Notes under the pieces: generated by a model
The model's input: the letters and a program-made list of their open reading frames with translations, nothing else
Database searches by the model: none
Told to the model about the DNA's origin: nothing
Shown here: in pieces, positions 1 to 11,019 of the stretch
Position numbering within the stretch: position 1 is the stretch's first letter
Layout: every line of letters starts with the position of its first letter
Origin: Yamagishiella unicocca
Lineage: Eukaryota > Chlorophyta > Chlorophyceae > Chlamydomonadales > Volvocaceae
Assembly (NCBI GenBank): GCA_003116995.1
Contig: BDSL01000055.1
Span: forward strand, 248,001 to 312,000
Length of the DNA stretch: 64,000 nucleotides
Direction: 5' to 3'
Program-made: the position numbers and the translations under genes

Positions 1-272
1 ATCAAAGTAAGGGACAACGCTCCGTTCCTGTGCCTCGCCACCTCCTCCTCACCATCGGTTCGTACGGCAGGCCCCTCGTCCTCACAGTTCAGGCTGACAA
101 ACCCATATGAAGCTATAAGAGCGCAGGACTGCCATACGTAGCCTTCATACAGTTTCCCTTGCTCAGCGACTCTACTAGCTTCAAGCATTGCACGGAGCCG
201 TCGACTTTCGCGACCGGTAGTTCGGTCGCTTTTCGCCTACCCTCGCGATTGCTTTGTTGTCGCATCCCCAAA

Positions 273-1425
273 ATGGCCATGCTTCAGCAGCAGCGCCTTG
301 GGCGTCCAACCACCACTTCGCGCCGGGGGCGCCAGACTGTGGCCCCGTCAGCGCTCTTCAAGAAGAAGTCGGCTGTCGTCGTCGAAGAGAAGCCGGTCAC
401 CACTAAGGGATCAAAGAAAGCGCCGGTTGATGTGGAGAAGCCACGGCCAAAGTAAGCTGCACACGCGTCTTGCACGCTCCCTCTCGCTCGTACGCCACAC
501 ATGCGGCTAGTGTTTGACACCCTGCCCACACTCGCTGCCCGGACGATATTTTCATACATTAAATGATAAATGTCGGAATCTGGATACGTTATAGGTGTTC
601 GCAAGCGTAGTGCCTTTGCTGTATATCGAACAGCGACTCATCCTGTGGTCCTGCCCTGGCTTGCCTCGCCCCGCGCTCATACCTTCTAGTTCACCATTTC
701 ATAGCAAGGCGTCTGTTTTTCCCGAGTTTCTCCTTATCATGTACACACATGCTTATTTCTAATCCGCCCCCTCTCACCCGCTGCCAACCCTTCCAGGCAG
801 GGAGCGTTTTCGCAAGCCTTGAACGCGTTCGACTTCACGTCCACCCGCAGCGAGAAGGACGCTGACCTCCTGTACGAGGCCAAGTACGGCCAGCGCGGCC
901 AGGATGGCAAGATGACGCCCGAGCAATACCAGTGAGTGGGCCACCTGGCAGCATGACCCAAGGACAGACACACGCTTAGACGTGTCTGTGGACGTGCCTG
1001 ACATGACCCGACAAACCCAAACACCCCGTGGCTGTGTCCGTCATTGCCAAAAATCGTTCTTATGTTCTCCGGTCTCTCTCCTCCCTCCCTTCCGCGCAGG
1101 GCTCTTCGCCGGAAGGTCGTTGGCACCGCCAAGGACTACTGGAAGGACTGGGTGGAGGAGGAGCAGGTGCGAGAAAGGAGTTCAGAGCACTCTCTCAGAG
1201 GAAGCTGACGTTAAAACTTCCAGCCTCGGGCACCGGCCGCTTCCACCGCCCCACCACTCACGACCCTCCTTCGCCTCGCTTGCTTGCCGACAGGTCAAGA
1301 ACATCAAAACGTACTACAAGCCCGATGACGCCGGCGGCAGTGTGCCGTACTTGGGTGTTTTGGTGGGCATCGTCTTGGCCATGCTGGCGACCACCGTGCT
1401 TGTGGTGGTGCAGACCAGCAGCTAG
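273..1425 (+). CDS. Predicted chloroplast thylakoid single-span membrane protein
   Basis: Four exons join in phase: 273-451, 797-931, 1100-1166, 1294-1425 (170 aa). The first 60 residues are rich in Arg, Ser, Thr and Lys and almost free of acidic residues (starting MAMLQQQRLGRPTTTSRRG), like an algal chloroplast transit peptide. The middle is soluble and charged, with EAKYGQRGQDGKMTPEQYQ followed by KDYWKDWVEEEQ. The C-terminus is one hydrophobic helix (VPYLGVLVGIVLAMLATTVL) ending close to the stop. I infer a tail-anchored or single-pass thylakoid protein. The central sequence looks like a plant/algal conserved protein of unassigned function, but I cannot name it. The ATG at 273 was chosen because the upstream in-frame ATG (159) would add an unrelated segment; it remains possible. 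TGTAA signals occur near 1940 and 1964. Confidence 0.75.
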
Positions 1426-2830
1426 GGGAGGACGTTGCAGCCTCTGGCAAGGCTTGCAGCCGCATGTATTGTAGCTGGCGGGAACACATCGTGTTCCTGC
1501 CGTGATAGGCGAGAGGTTGTATCCATGGCAAGGCGGCGGTTCCTTGGTTTGTTGTGCCATCGACCGGCGTATTGGTGCTGAGCGTGATCGGTGAGTGATG
1601 TTGCTGTTGCTGATTTTTTGGTTTGGATTCATTGTACTCAGGACGGAGAGGCGCATAATTGTCGAACCTGTTGATCGTTCGACATAGGTTTCGTATGACA
1701 GAGTTGACCAAGGCAGTTGGCTCCGACTGTCGGTATTGCCATTACCCTGTGAGCAAGATGGCTAGGGAAAAAGAGCGTGAAGAGCGTGGTTGCGAGCAGG
1801 AGGCTTTGGGCGATGAACAGTGTTGGCACACTGGCCATAGCCAATGTCAAGAGTGTTGCGAGCCTGTCAATTTTGGATCCGAGCATTGCACTCTCCAGTC
1901 CGTGGATGAGATACGCAAGACATATTGTGTACGAAGAACGTGTAACATACCGGTATGACCACATGTAACATACCGGCATAACCTGCGAACATCCGGTGGG
2001 CTTTGTTGCACAGTGAATTGCACCTGCAGCAAGATGCATGCCCCAGTGGCGCAGGCTCTGGGACCGTCGCTACTACCGCGCCATCCTTACATTTCACAAT
2101 GAACATTTCAGACTCCTGACACCAGCCTTAAAACGTCCTGAAATATATATTCAGCCTGGTCCACACCGCGAATCCTGACCAGAGTACCCAGTACGCTGAA
2201 ATAACAGGCCCAGCAGCCAATCGCGTGACTGTCAGCACACATGCACACACAACCAAACCAAGAATCGCCTGAAACGCACCACGAGAGCCCCCTGCAGCCT
2301 GGCAGTCAGCAGAGACGCTTCGGAACAAGCCAGAAGCACGACAGGGAAGTCAAAGTTACGACACCGACTTCCCTGTCATGCATTAGGGAAGCGCACCCAG
2401 CCTCCTGCACCAGGTAAGAGTATCCCCGTGGCTGCGACATTTCCCCTCGTGTATTTCTTCTCAGCTTCGGCCCCCGACAGGGCTGGCTACTAGTTCGTTC
2501 TTTATGGAGAGGCAATGCATTCGCATCCCACCGGCCTAAGCCTCCAAGTTCTGTACCGTAACCTGTCACTCCAGCCTCATGCCACTTAGGCCCCCACACC
2601 TCTCCCCTGCCGCCTACATGCAGCCCTCCCTGCCGCCTACATGCAGCTCTCCCTGCCACAACATCACACGCCGTTGTCACGAGTACCGCCGACCTGACTT
2701 AATGACGCATGGCTTCGCCACAAGCGCGACTCGCAGGCCGCCGTTGTCTCGAGCAATGCCCTCCGGAGGAGTCAGGTGCTCCTCAAACGCATGGCAGCCT
2801 TCCCAACTAGTGTTCACCCCCCTCCCTCCG

Positions 2831-2872
2831 CTCCAGGGCTCCCCTCTCCAGGGCTCCCCTCTCCAGGGCTCC
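2831..2872. repeat. 15-bp tandem repeat, about 2.8 copies
   Basis: The unit ctccagggctcccct starts at 2831, 2846 and 2861. It is a non-coding minisatellite. Confidence 0.8.
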
Positions 2873-3294
2873 GCATTGCAGCACACACGTGTGGGGCCCA
2901 GCGAGAGCTGCATGCAGAAGCAGCCCCAGCACCCAGCAGCACCTGGCCGCATGGCCGCCTCAATCCGCAGCACCTGACACTGGCGCACGCCGCTGCCAAG
3001 AGTGCCGCTGCAGTAGTTCCTGCATCGAAACACCTGGAGCGCGCGCCGCGCCCCTCTGTGTAGACCGCTTATATGTTCGGTCCTCCTTGAAACCCTCTGG
3101 ACTGCTACCGCTACCAGCTACCACCTGCCTTGCGTGTTGTCGCAGCCCCGCACGCTCTCTGTCTCTCCCCTTTCCGGGTTTTAATGTTACAAGACCGCTG
3201 CGCACTCTCTGTCCGGCATCCGAACCGACGTGAGCGGGGCAAGGCCGCGGCCATCAGTCTGCCGGCATTCGTGGATGGCGAACAAGCGGCGCGG

Positions 3295-3365
3295 CCAGCA
3301 CACTCCTGGTGTACAGGGCCAGCACACTCCTGGTGTACAGGGCCAGTACACTCCTGGTGTACAGC
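3295..3365. repeat. 24-bp tandem repeat, 3 copies
   Basis: Units beginning ccagcacactcctggtgtac start at 3295, 3319 and 3343, with one C/T change in the third. The repeat lies just beyond the 3' end of the GLTP gene, probably in its 3' UTR or spacer. Confidence 0.85.
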
Positions 3366-3417
3366 GTACGCTGGCGCCAGCAATGCTGTCAGACGGGCAT
3401 CGTCCAGGGCTTTGGCC

Positions 3418-4068
3418 TCACTGAGCTGCCGTTGCCGTGGGAGCGACGGGGATAAAGCTGACGTCGGACGCGGGCATCTTGATGGCTGTGCCGTACATCG
3501 CCTCCAGGCGCCCCACCACCACCGTGGCGGCAGCAACTACCTCGGGCACGTGGGCGCGCGCAGTTTCCTCAGACTCGCCGATGCTGCGCATGAACGTCTC
3601 CCGCGTCGGCATGGTGACCAGGCCGGCCCAGACCGCTGTGCGGACCATGTAAGTATGTATGGGGCTTAGCGAGCCCTGGTACGCGTTCCACAGTGCATCC
3701 TTCAGTTGCATAGACGGGTTGTCCAACAGATTGGAGAGCATGAGCCGCACAAAGGTGATGACCAGCATAAGGCGGTGAAGGTTGCGCGCGCAGCTTCCCT
3801 TCTGCGTCGCCCTGTTAGCCCTGATGTCCGCCTCCACCACCTCGCGCAGCGTTGTGAGCTGACCGGAGACACGCTTGATGGAGTCCACTTTGCCTCCCAT
3901 TTCGAGCTTTGCAAAATACATGATGGTGCCGAGGTGGTCGAACGCCTCGAGGATGTGCTCGCATAGTGACGCGAAGTCCGCAGACGTAATGGTGTCACCC
4001 TGCTCATGCACTGTGCGTAGGGAGACGGCTAGGCTCTCTAAATAGCGACCATGATGATGCTTGGTCAT
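3418..4068 (-). CDS. Glycolipid transfer protein (GLTP-fold) family, ACD11/CPTP-like
   Basis: Intronless 216-aa reading frame, close to the usual ~200-aa length of GLTP-fold proteins. The fold binds the headgroup of a sphingolipid or ceramide-1-phosphate and carries the lipid between membranes in the cytosol. Visible family landmarks: Asp81 and Asn85 in VVEADIRANRATQK (headgroup D...N pair), Arg95 and Arg99 in CARNLHRLMLVITFVRLML (phosphate-binding arginines typical of the CPTP/ACD11 branch rather than the Trp of classical GLTP), and His138 in SPIHTYMVRTAVWAGL. I therefore favour a ceramide-1-phosphate-type ligand, by inference. The gene is divergent from the TFIIB-like gene, with about 300 bp between start codons. 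Lack of introns is unusual among its neighbours. Confidence 0.85.
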   Translation of the reverse strand: MTKHHHGRYLESLAVSLRTVHEQGDTITSADFASLCEHILEAFDHLGTIMYFAKLEMGGKVDSIKRVSGQLTTLREVVEADIRANRATQKGSCARNLHRLMLVITFVRLMLSNLLDNPSMQLKDALWNAYQGSLSPIHTYMVRTAVWAGLVTMPTRETFMRSIGESEETARAHVPEVVAAATVVVGRLEAMYGTAIKMPASDVSFIPVAPTATAAQ

Positions 4069-4364
4069 GGCCGTTACTGGGACTGGGGAAGGATGTTTTA
4101 TGAAAGAAGTGTGGCCCCTTGCGTTTCACGCGACTCGGGAAAGGACAGTGGTCTTGTATTACAATCAAGAGACAAAGTCGGATACGAAATGTTATTACCG
4201 TAGTGCCCATTGGCCGGCCGCTCGTCTTCACCTTCGAGTCATGTTCTGCCCATGCACTCCGCCCTAATGGTACACCGAGCCTGTGGACATCTAGCTATAG
4301 TATTCCCCTTTATTGCCATGTAGCATATGCACCTGACAGCGGTGGTGCCCGCGTGGTCGACACC
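4069..4364. promoter_or_regulatory. Shared divergent promoter region
   Basis: These 296 bp separate the start codons of the GLTP gene (minus) and the TFIIB-like gene (plus), so both 5' UTRs and promoters must lie here or overlap the neighbours. No TATA box or other recognised element is obvious. Confidence 0.5.
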
Positions 4365-7091
4365 ATGGACGCAGATGCTGAACCATGTACGCGCTGCGGC
4401 GAGGTAGCCGTTGCATTCGATTATGCAGGCTCATGCTACGTGTGTCAAAGTTGCGGTTTTGTACCACATGAGCATGCGATAGTGTCACACACGGAGCTCG
4501 GTGATGGACAGCAACACCAAGGCTACATGTCCGCCGGAGGCATGTCCACAGCTGCAGCGGCATACGCGGCGACCGAGGGTGAGGTGTGCTGCATGGACTG
4601 GAGTTTGACGGTGGACTTCGTTTCAGGACCACCATGTGTAGTGGGGATTCCTGCTGGGGTATCATCGCGAGAAGACTAGTCGGTATGGAGTGCTTATTGT
4701 CCAATAAGCTTCATTCAAGCGCTACGGTGTGGTGGTGCCGACGGTGCCTTTGCTTGCCGCACCAACATATCCCTGTTTGGGCTCCCTCCGCCCACCTCCC
4801 CCTGCCCAACGTACACCACCTCAACCACAACCATAACCGTAATCGTAACCACTTTCTTAACTGCCTCATGGGAGGCACCCGCAGCGAGGTGCGGCCGCAT
4901 CGCGGCGGTGGCCCGGCACTGGGGCCGTACGACCCCCGCCTGGCTGCCGCAATGCAGTCTGCTGCGGACCCGGGCGGCCAGGCAAGGGCTCGGCGGCAGC
5001 GGCGGGAGCTGGGCGAGCTGCAGGGGCTGGCGGCGACGCTGCGGCTGCCAGGGCCGGTGACCCAGTTGGCAGCGGGCTTCCTGGCGCGGGTGGGTTAGTG
5101 TGTGTGGGGTGGAGGGCCGGTAGGACTGGGGGGGTTAGAGATGGAGGAATGGAGGGACCATGGGGCAGGGCATTGTGGCCACGAATGGGCATTCGGTTCT
5201 TGAGGGAGTGGCGTGGGTGCGTAGGATCTGGCGGTCCGGGTCTGGGCTCCAGGGAAGGCAAGAGAAGGGAGTATGGGAGTAATAAGGATAAGGCCCGCAA
5301 GGGTGTGTATGTGTGTGCGCGTGTGCGTCGGGCTATCAGCTTTCCCGGCCCCGCTTGTGTTTTTGGATTTGGGTCTGGATCTCGGTGTTGGACCTCCACC
5401 GCGTGACGGTCGCCCCTGCAGATACACCAAGGCCCTGAGCCAATGGCAGAGGTGCCGGGCCTGGACCCGGGCCTGGACCAGCGCGGCGGCGGGGCCGAGG
5501 GCGACTCGGCGGCCAGGACGCCCTTGGCCGCACCCGTGATGGGCGGCCAGCAGTCCCCCGCCCGGCTGGGGGCGCTGCTGTACCTGGCATCGCGCAGCGA
5601 GCGCGGCACTCTGACGCTGGCGGAGGTGGCCATGGCCACAGCCACCGACATGTTCCGCGTGGGGGAGCTGGCGAGGTGGGGAAGGTGGAGGGCGGGAGGG
5701 CATACCCGAACCCCATCTACCGACGGTGTTGGTGTTAGGTGGGGAATGTCGCTTATGCCTACGCTCGAAGCGCTAGTATTCCCACGAGGTGGAAGCCGGC
5801 TAGGAAGTCGAAAGGGGGAAAACCCACATCGCCACTACACGTGGTGTCGTTCCTCCATCGGCGGCATTGGTGTGCTCGGGTGCCGAAGCGCGTTCTGACC
5901 GAAGGACGAGTTCGCATCCTCCCGCCCAGCCGCTCCATTTCCTCCCGACGCCCAGGCGGCAGGCGCCCTCCCCCCTCCTCACCGCCCCTCTCTGGCACCA
6001 CAGGCAGCAGGCCGCCTTCCTGCAGCTGGCCATGCCCATGGTGGACGTGGAGCGGTTCGTGCACCGCATGGCGCTGGAGCTCATCGCCTCGGGGCAGCTG
6101 CCGCCGGGAGGTGACGGGACCGGCTGGGGCGGGCCCGGTGTCGGCGCCGCGGTCCTAGGCACGGAGACGATGCTGCGGTCGCACCCGCTGATGGGGCGCA
6201 CCTCGCAGCTGACGGGGCTAGTGGTGCGGAGGGGCTGGCACGAGGGGAGGACACCGCGCACAGTGGCGGGTGAGTGAGCGGACGGGGGATGTGCCTCGCG
6301 TCTCGTGGGAGAAGTGGAGGGATGGGCGTTTGAATCGCCGGGAGCTCAGGGTTATGTGGGTCACCGACGTTTAGGGCGACGCGGCATGTGCTTGGGCGAT
6401 GTGGCACATCGATTGCATTTTACGGTCCAGGCAGTGCCAGGTGTGCTGGAGCCGGGGTGAGGGTGCCTGTCAGTTGGGGCCAGCAGTTGGCTGCCGCAGC
6501 AGCGTCTACATTGTCGTGCCGCGAGTCACATGACGCCGCCTCCACCTCCCTGCCCCAGGCGCCATCCTGAGCATCTGCCTGGACTCGCTGTACCCCCCGG
6601 GCGGCGGGGCGGGCGCCGGAGGCGGCCCCCTGAGTGCCGCGCAGGTAGCCCGCTGCACCATGTGTGGGGTGAGCCAGCTGGGGAACCTCAAGCAGGAGGT
6701 GAGGGCGAGGCAGGGGGGGGGAGGGGGTGGTAAAAACAGTTATACGTGACGGGGGGGGGGGAGCGGGGCGGGGCGGGCAAGGAGGCGTGGAAGGCGCGTG
6801 CTGCGGCTATAGGTGGCACTGGGTGCTGCGCTTGGTTGTCCCGCCAGCGTGCTGCGCGTGATGTGTCCCGCCAACGGCTCTCCCCTGCAGTTGCCGGTAC
6901 CTCGCGGCCTGCGCGTTGGCCCACACTCGTGAGGTCCTCGTCCCGCTCAACGCCCGCAGGTCCTGGGCCGCCTAGTCCACCTCGCCGCAGGCCTGCCGTT
7001 CGGTCCGCTGGTGGGGCCCACCAACGTGGCCGGCTACCTGGACGTGCTGGTGGCTGTGGCCGGTGTCATGGAGGGGCTGCAGGAGCGGTAG
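4365..7091 (+). CDS. Divergent TFIIB-family transcription factor
   Basis: Six exons join in phase: 4365-4578, 4875-5089, 5422-5675, 6004-6269, 6559-6698, 6960-7091 (406 aa). The N-terminus has a zinc ribbon with two Cys pairs (PCTRCGEV and YVCQSCGFV) as in TFIIB and BRF. Two cyclin-like repeats follow: repeat 1 includes GELQGLAATLRLPGPVTQLA and ARLGALLYLASRSERGTLTL, and repeat 2 includes FVHRMALELI and GRTPRTVAGAILSICLDSLY. These correspond to the TFIIB core that binds TBP and promoter DNA. Gly/Ala-rich insertions interrupt both repeats, and I do not see the canonical B-reader sequence, so a paralogue (BRF2-like or plant-specific TFIIB-related) is likelier than general TFIIB. The exon 2 acceptor (ag at 4873-4874) is the least certain junction. 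TGTAA occurs near 7255. Confidence 0.75.
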
Positions 7092-7815
7092 CAGCAACGT
7101 TGGCAGCAGTGGCTGATAGGGCCTTTCGCGGGGGACCCGCCGGGTGGAGAAGGTACGATGATAAGGAAACAGCGTTACAGAGTTGAGTGATGGAGACGCG
7201 AAGAGAGGAGGATTTACTTATGTACGGTCTTCCTCGGCGCCCAAGCAACGAACTGTAACTAAACACGCCAAGCGTGCTCGGGCGATGTCCCCCTGATATG
7301 TACAATCGCCCAGCATCCAGCTGCCATAAAATTACCTCTTAGCCCGACAATTCGTAGGTAGCCAGTTGTGTGGGCGTACGCTTAAGTTGTTTGGGCGCAA
7401 TGCACGTCGTTCCTCAACTCACGGAGTAGTACTGAACCAAACCATACCGAGTGCATGCCGGCACTAGACTGCGGTTTCAAAATGGATCCGGCCCCCGCAG
7501 CCGTCAAATATCTTGTAAAAAAAATGGTGCCGTCGGATCTATTTGTCACCCACCACCGTGGATTTATCGTTGGCAGCATGGCATGAACACATTCCTTCAG
7601 CCACGCGTAGATCGTATAAAGCGAACATAAAAATGGATCCCGTAAGCTTGCATAACATATTTCCGTCAGCCACAAACCCTATCCCCTGGTGTCTCGTCCG
7701 AGTGTTGCAGAGCGCAGGTCAGGGAGCTATCCATGCAATTCAAAACAGCCTGCCCTATTGCAGTGACTATTGACAAGTAGTGGTAAACCGCCAACAAAAA
7801 GTAGGGACTTTAAGC
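7092..7815. other. Convergent 3' intergenic region
   Basis: Lies between the stop codons of the TFIIB-like gene (plus) and dioxygenase copy 1 (minus). TGTAA near 7255 (plus) and TTACA near 7173 (minus-strand TGTAA) fit their poly(A) sites. No gene is seen. Confidence 0.55.
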
Positions 7816-9460
7816 TTACTCCGCCTCGGGTGGGATGTTTGGGTTGGCGCCCTGGATGATGATGCCGCCACGCTTGCCGGGAACCACACTGCCCGCCATG
7901 ATCTCCGAGTACGACTCAGGCAGCGGCCGGTCGTTGGGCGGCGACAGCCACAGCCGCAGCAGGTGCCGCGTGTGGTCGGGGCTGTCCTTGAAGGAGCCGC
8001 GGTAGTGCAGGCAGGTGTGGTTGGACAGCAGCTGCACGTCGCCTTGCCGCAGCACCATGCGCAGGCTGAGCTCGGGGCTGGCGGCGAGCTCGTTGAAGAG
8101 GCGCATGGCCTCGTGGTGCTCCGGCTGCAGCTTGGGCACCTCAGCATGGCGCTGACTCAGCAGGTAGTAGTTGTCGGAGTAGTTGACGGACAGGTGGCCC
8201 TTGTGGTAGTTGAACACAGGGATCTCGAAAAACGGCTTCTTGCCTGCGTGTGATGGGTCGGGACGAGCGCCGCGATCTGGGTCAAAGCCGGAAAGGCGGG
8301 AAGTGGGCCAGCAACCAAGACCCAGATGCGAACGCAGCGGCTGAAAGTTTAGTTGCATCCCGCTGGAACCTCCCCACACACCTGTCGGCACCTCCGACTT
8401 GCGGTCGAAGAACCACGGACCCGCCAGCACCGGCCCCAGCTGCGGTGCCCTCCGTAGGATTTCGTTGTGGACGGAGATGGAGGACGACCAGCCACTCTCG
8501 CCGCCCTCCTCGGCATCGGACAGGCACAGCAACGCTGTAGGGGAGAAGGAAGGCACATAGCAGGGGCCAAGCGCCGATCAGCCCCAGAAATCGCGAGGCA
8601 TTCCAACGCATACACCCAGTGTCATAAGGCCCTCAGAAGTCCTTCAATTCTATCGGTAACCCTCACTTACAGACTAGATCAGCGGGTCCGTCGTTGTGCC
8701 AGGGTTGAGCGGCGTTGGTGGCGTAGAGGCGGGTGAGCGGGTTCTTTGGGTCGTGGCCGATATCCTTGATGTGGCCGATCAGGTGGCCCTTGGCGTTCTG
8801 CGGCACGGCGCGGCCCCAGTGCAGACCCAGGATCCAGTACGCCGCCAGCTGCTGCTGCCGGCTGTAGCGCCACACCGGTACACCGCGCACCAGCGCCCAG
8901 CCGCGCCCGAACTGCGCCTGCTGGCCGGCCTCCACTAGCGCCCCGGACAGCGTGGGCATGTTGAAGTCGGACAGGTCAACGTCCTGCGGTGCGTGTGAGG
9001 TGTTGAGAGGGAGGTTTGAACGGCGCGATAATTAGCCGCTGTGTGCGTTGGCTGTGGCGACAGAAGCCACTATACAAACCGTTCCGTAGCGGTAGGCGCG
9101 CAACTAGGGTTTGCCGACCTAATTACCTGCAGGCGCTTGCCGCTCCCCAGGACGGCCGCCACAGCCGCATCCAGCTCTTCCACGTAGGCTGGGCTCAGGT
9201 GCAGCATATGGTCCTCGAGTACCGCATAGTCGGAGGCGGTCCAGGCGTCGGGGCCTTCGATAAGGGTGTAGGGAACAACGGACCCTTGTCTGCAGACGGC
9301 AGGTGACATATGAATGATTATGAGCATCGGCAGAAGCTGGTTGTCAAATTATCATTTCTGGAGTTGAAGCGTCAGCTGTTTACGTCCAGTAGAGAAGACT
9401 CCATACCATTTCTATAGTTAACTAGGCGAATTACCTGCTTGTCTGGAGTTCGACAGCCAT
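7816..9460 (-). CDS. TauD/clavaminate synthase-like Fe(II)/2-oxoglutarate dioxygenase, copy 1
   Basis: Five exons on the minus strand: 9460-9435, 9289-9127, 8983-8671, 8534-8382, 8243-7816 (360 aa, TAA stop). The first exon codes only MAVELQTS plus two bases. The family uses Fe(II), 2-oxoglutarate and O2 to hydroxylate small molecules; the substrate cannot be told. The metal site is His159-x-Asp161 in QPWHNDGPADLV with the distal His298 in NHTCLHYRGSF, and Arg311/Arg315 (HTRHLLRLWL) are placed to bind 2-oxoglutarate. The arrangement matches plant and algal clavaminate synthase-like proteins, which are also about 330-370 aa. No targeting peptide is obvious. The downstream neighbour at 11.0 kb is a near-identical paralogue differing by about three residues. 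Confidence 0.85.
7818..9301. repeat. Near-identical duplicated block, partner at 11022-12505
   Basis: The block matches 11022-12505 at a constant offset of 3204 bp, with no indel from the stop codon through exon 2 and only scattered base changes, introns included. Similarity stops abruptly at the stop codon on one side and a few bases into intron 1 on the other. Confidence 0.9.
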
Positions 9461-11019
9461 TTTGTAAATTCGGTATAAGAGTTTACGCACAAGCGATGTT
9501 TCCGGATGTTGAGAGCAGAAGGCTGATGTGTGCAATATGTGGAGCTGACAAGGAGGGATCCGCTGTAGGGACTAAGGCGCGTTTTTTATATATACAGTTT
9601 GCATTACAACGTGCAACTCCCTGCGGCCTGGTGGCCTGGCAACGGTCTCACACCTTTCCGTTGTCCTCTTGGCCTCGTACCTGGTTAAACAACCGTTTCC
9701 CACGTTCCGCGGCTGACTAAACCGAGAAGATAGGCCGCTAGCCATCCATCAGGCATTTTGCTCAAAATGCAGCGGTAATTTTAGCATTGCTGAGCGCGTT
9801 CAGCCCTCGATCCATATCGCAACGAGGCTTGTGATAATCGGCACTCTTCGGCACTGGCCCACCTACGCCATAGCTTTCCAACCCAGATTCACCACTGCTT
9901 TATTGGTTATACAGGGCGTTCGGGTTACGGAGATAGAGAGATAGGAGATGCGCACGCCGGCATCAAGCGCAACATTAGGTTTCTTGGACTCCGTTAAATT
10001 CCAGGCCCTAAAAATGTGCACGCCGATTACGGTTGCAACGGCAATATGAACTTCCACAAATGCCAATCCACCATAGATGTTGAGCGCTTGCACCAGCTTG
10101 CACTGAGACAACGTAATGCGGCCAACCTTACATATGGTGCCTTGCGAGCTGCTGATGCCCAATTTCACCCGCCATCGATCGAGCACTTAGCTTCGGTGTG
10201 TTTTCCGTGTGGGTGGTGTTTAAGCGTGGTGACGTGTACGGCGCCAATGGACAATATTGCCCCCCTGGCTTGAACGGACGCGTGCCGTATGAAAGTACGG
10301 ATGTAACATCCCATCAATGGCCGCAAGACGGCACACTCCTTCTTGCTCCGTTGCTCGCATTCCTTCGGATGCTTCATCTACAACTCTTACACGGACTTGT
10401 ACTATTGGTGGCTGTCATGCAGGTGCACGAGCCTATGATCAGAGCTAGATGCGCCAGGTACATTTTTGGGGTACTAATTCGGTGTTACAATCTTGCGTTC
10501 ACCAGCCCATCAACGCCCTGCCCACACGCCCTGGAGGCTTGTGTACGCGCCTATCCGCGCGGTTCTCATTACGTCTCATCCTTCGTCCGGGTCAGAAGCC
10601 ATTCAGCTCGTTTTCCAATTGACAAATGGTCTCAGTACTCGCCACCAGAACTCCGAGTATGATATCCGACACTTGTCCCAGCTTGGAAAAATAAATAATA
10701 AATAAAGCTAACCTAGAACCGTTATACGGGTGCCAGATGGTGCACCGACACCGTAGCTTTCCCATTCCTCTATTCGGCAACGTGTGCCAAAGCTATGCGC
10801 CGTGGATATGTACAAATCGCTGCTGCCACTAAATAGTTACACAGCCCTGCTCCTAGTAGGCCTTACAATAATGCCATAATCCCAACACACATAACAGTGA
10901 CCATAATACGCCTTACGTTTTGCAGGCATACGAAGGGTACGACCAAGCAGGTTTCCAACTATGGGATAATTTCAGAGGTGCAAGGCATCCATGGCATTAC
11001 GAAAATGTTATTTATCCGG
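9461..11019. other. Spacer between the two dioxygenase genes
   Basis: AT-richer than the genes. It holds the promoter and 5' UTR of copy 1 and the 3' UTR of copy 2 (minus-strand TGTAA near 10861). About 75 bp at 9607-9680 resembles 12859-12932 upstream of copy 2 at a clearly lower identity than the gene bodies. No coding ORF is convincing. Confidence 0.6.

Larger units (their letters stand above)
1426..3417. other. Intergenic region and 3' UTRs
   Basis: There is no ORF with convincing coding character. It should hold the 3' UTR of the thylakoid-type gene (TGTAA near 1940/1964) and of the GLTP gene on the minus strand (TTACA near 3184 reads TGTAA on that strand). Two short tandem repeats lie at 2831-2872 and 3295-3365. 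Confidence 0.6.
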
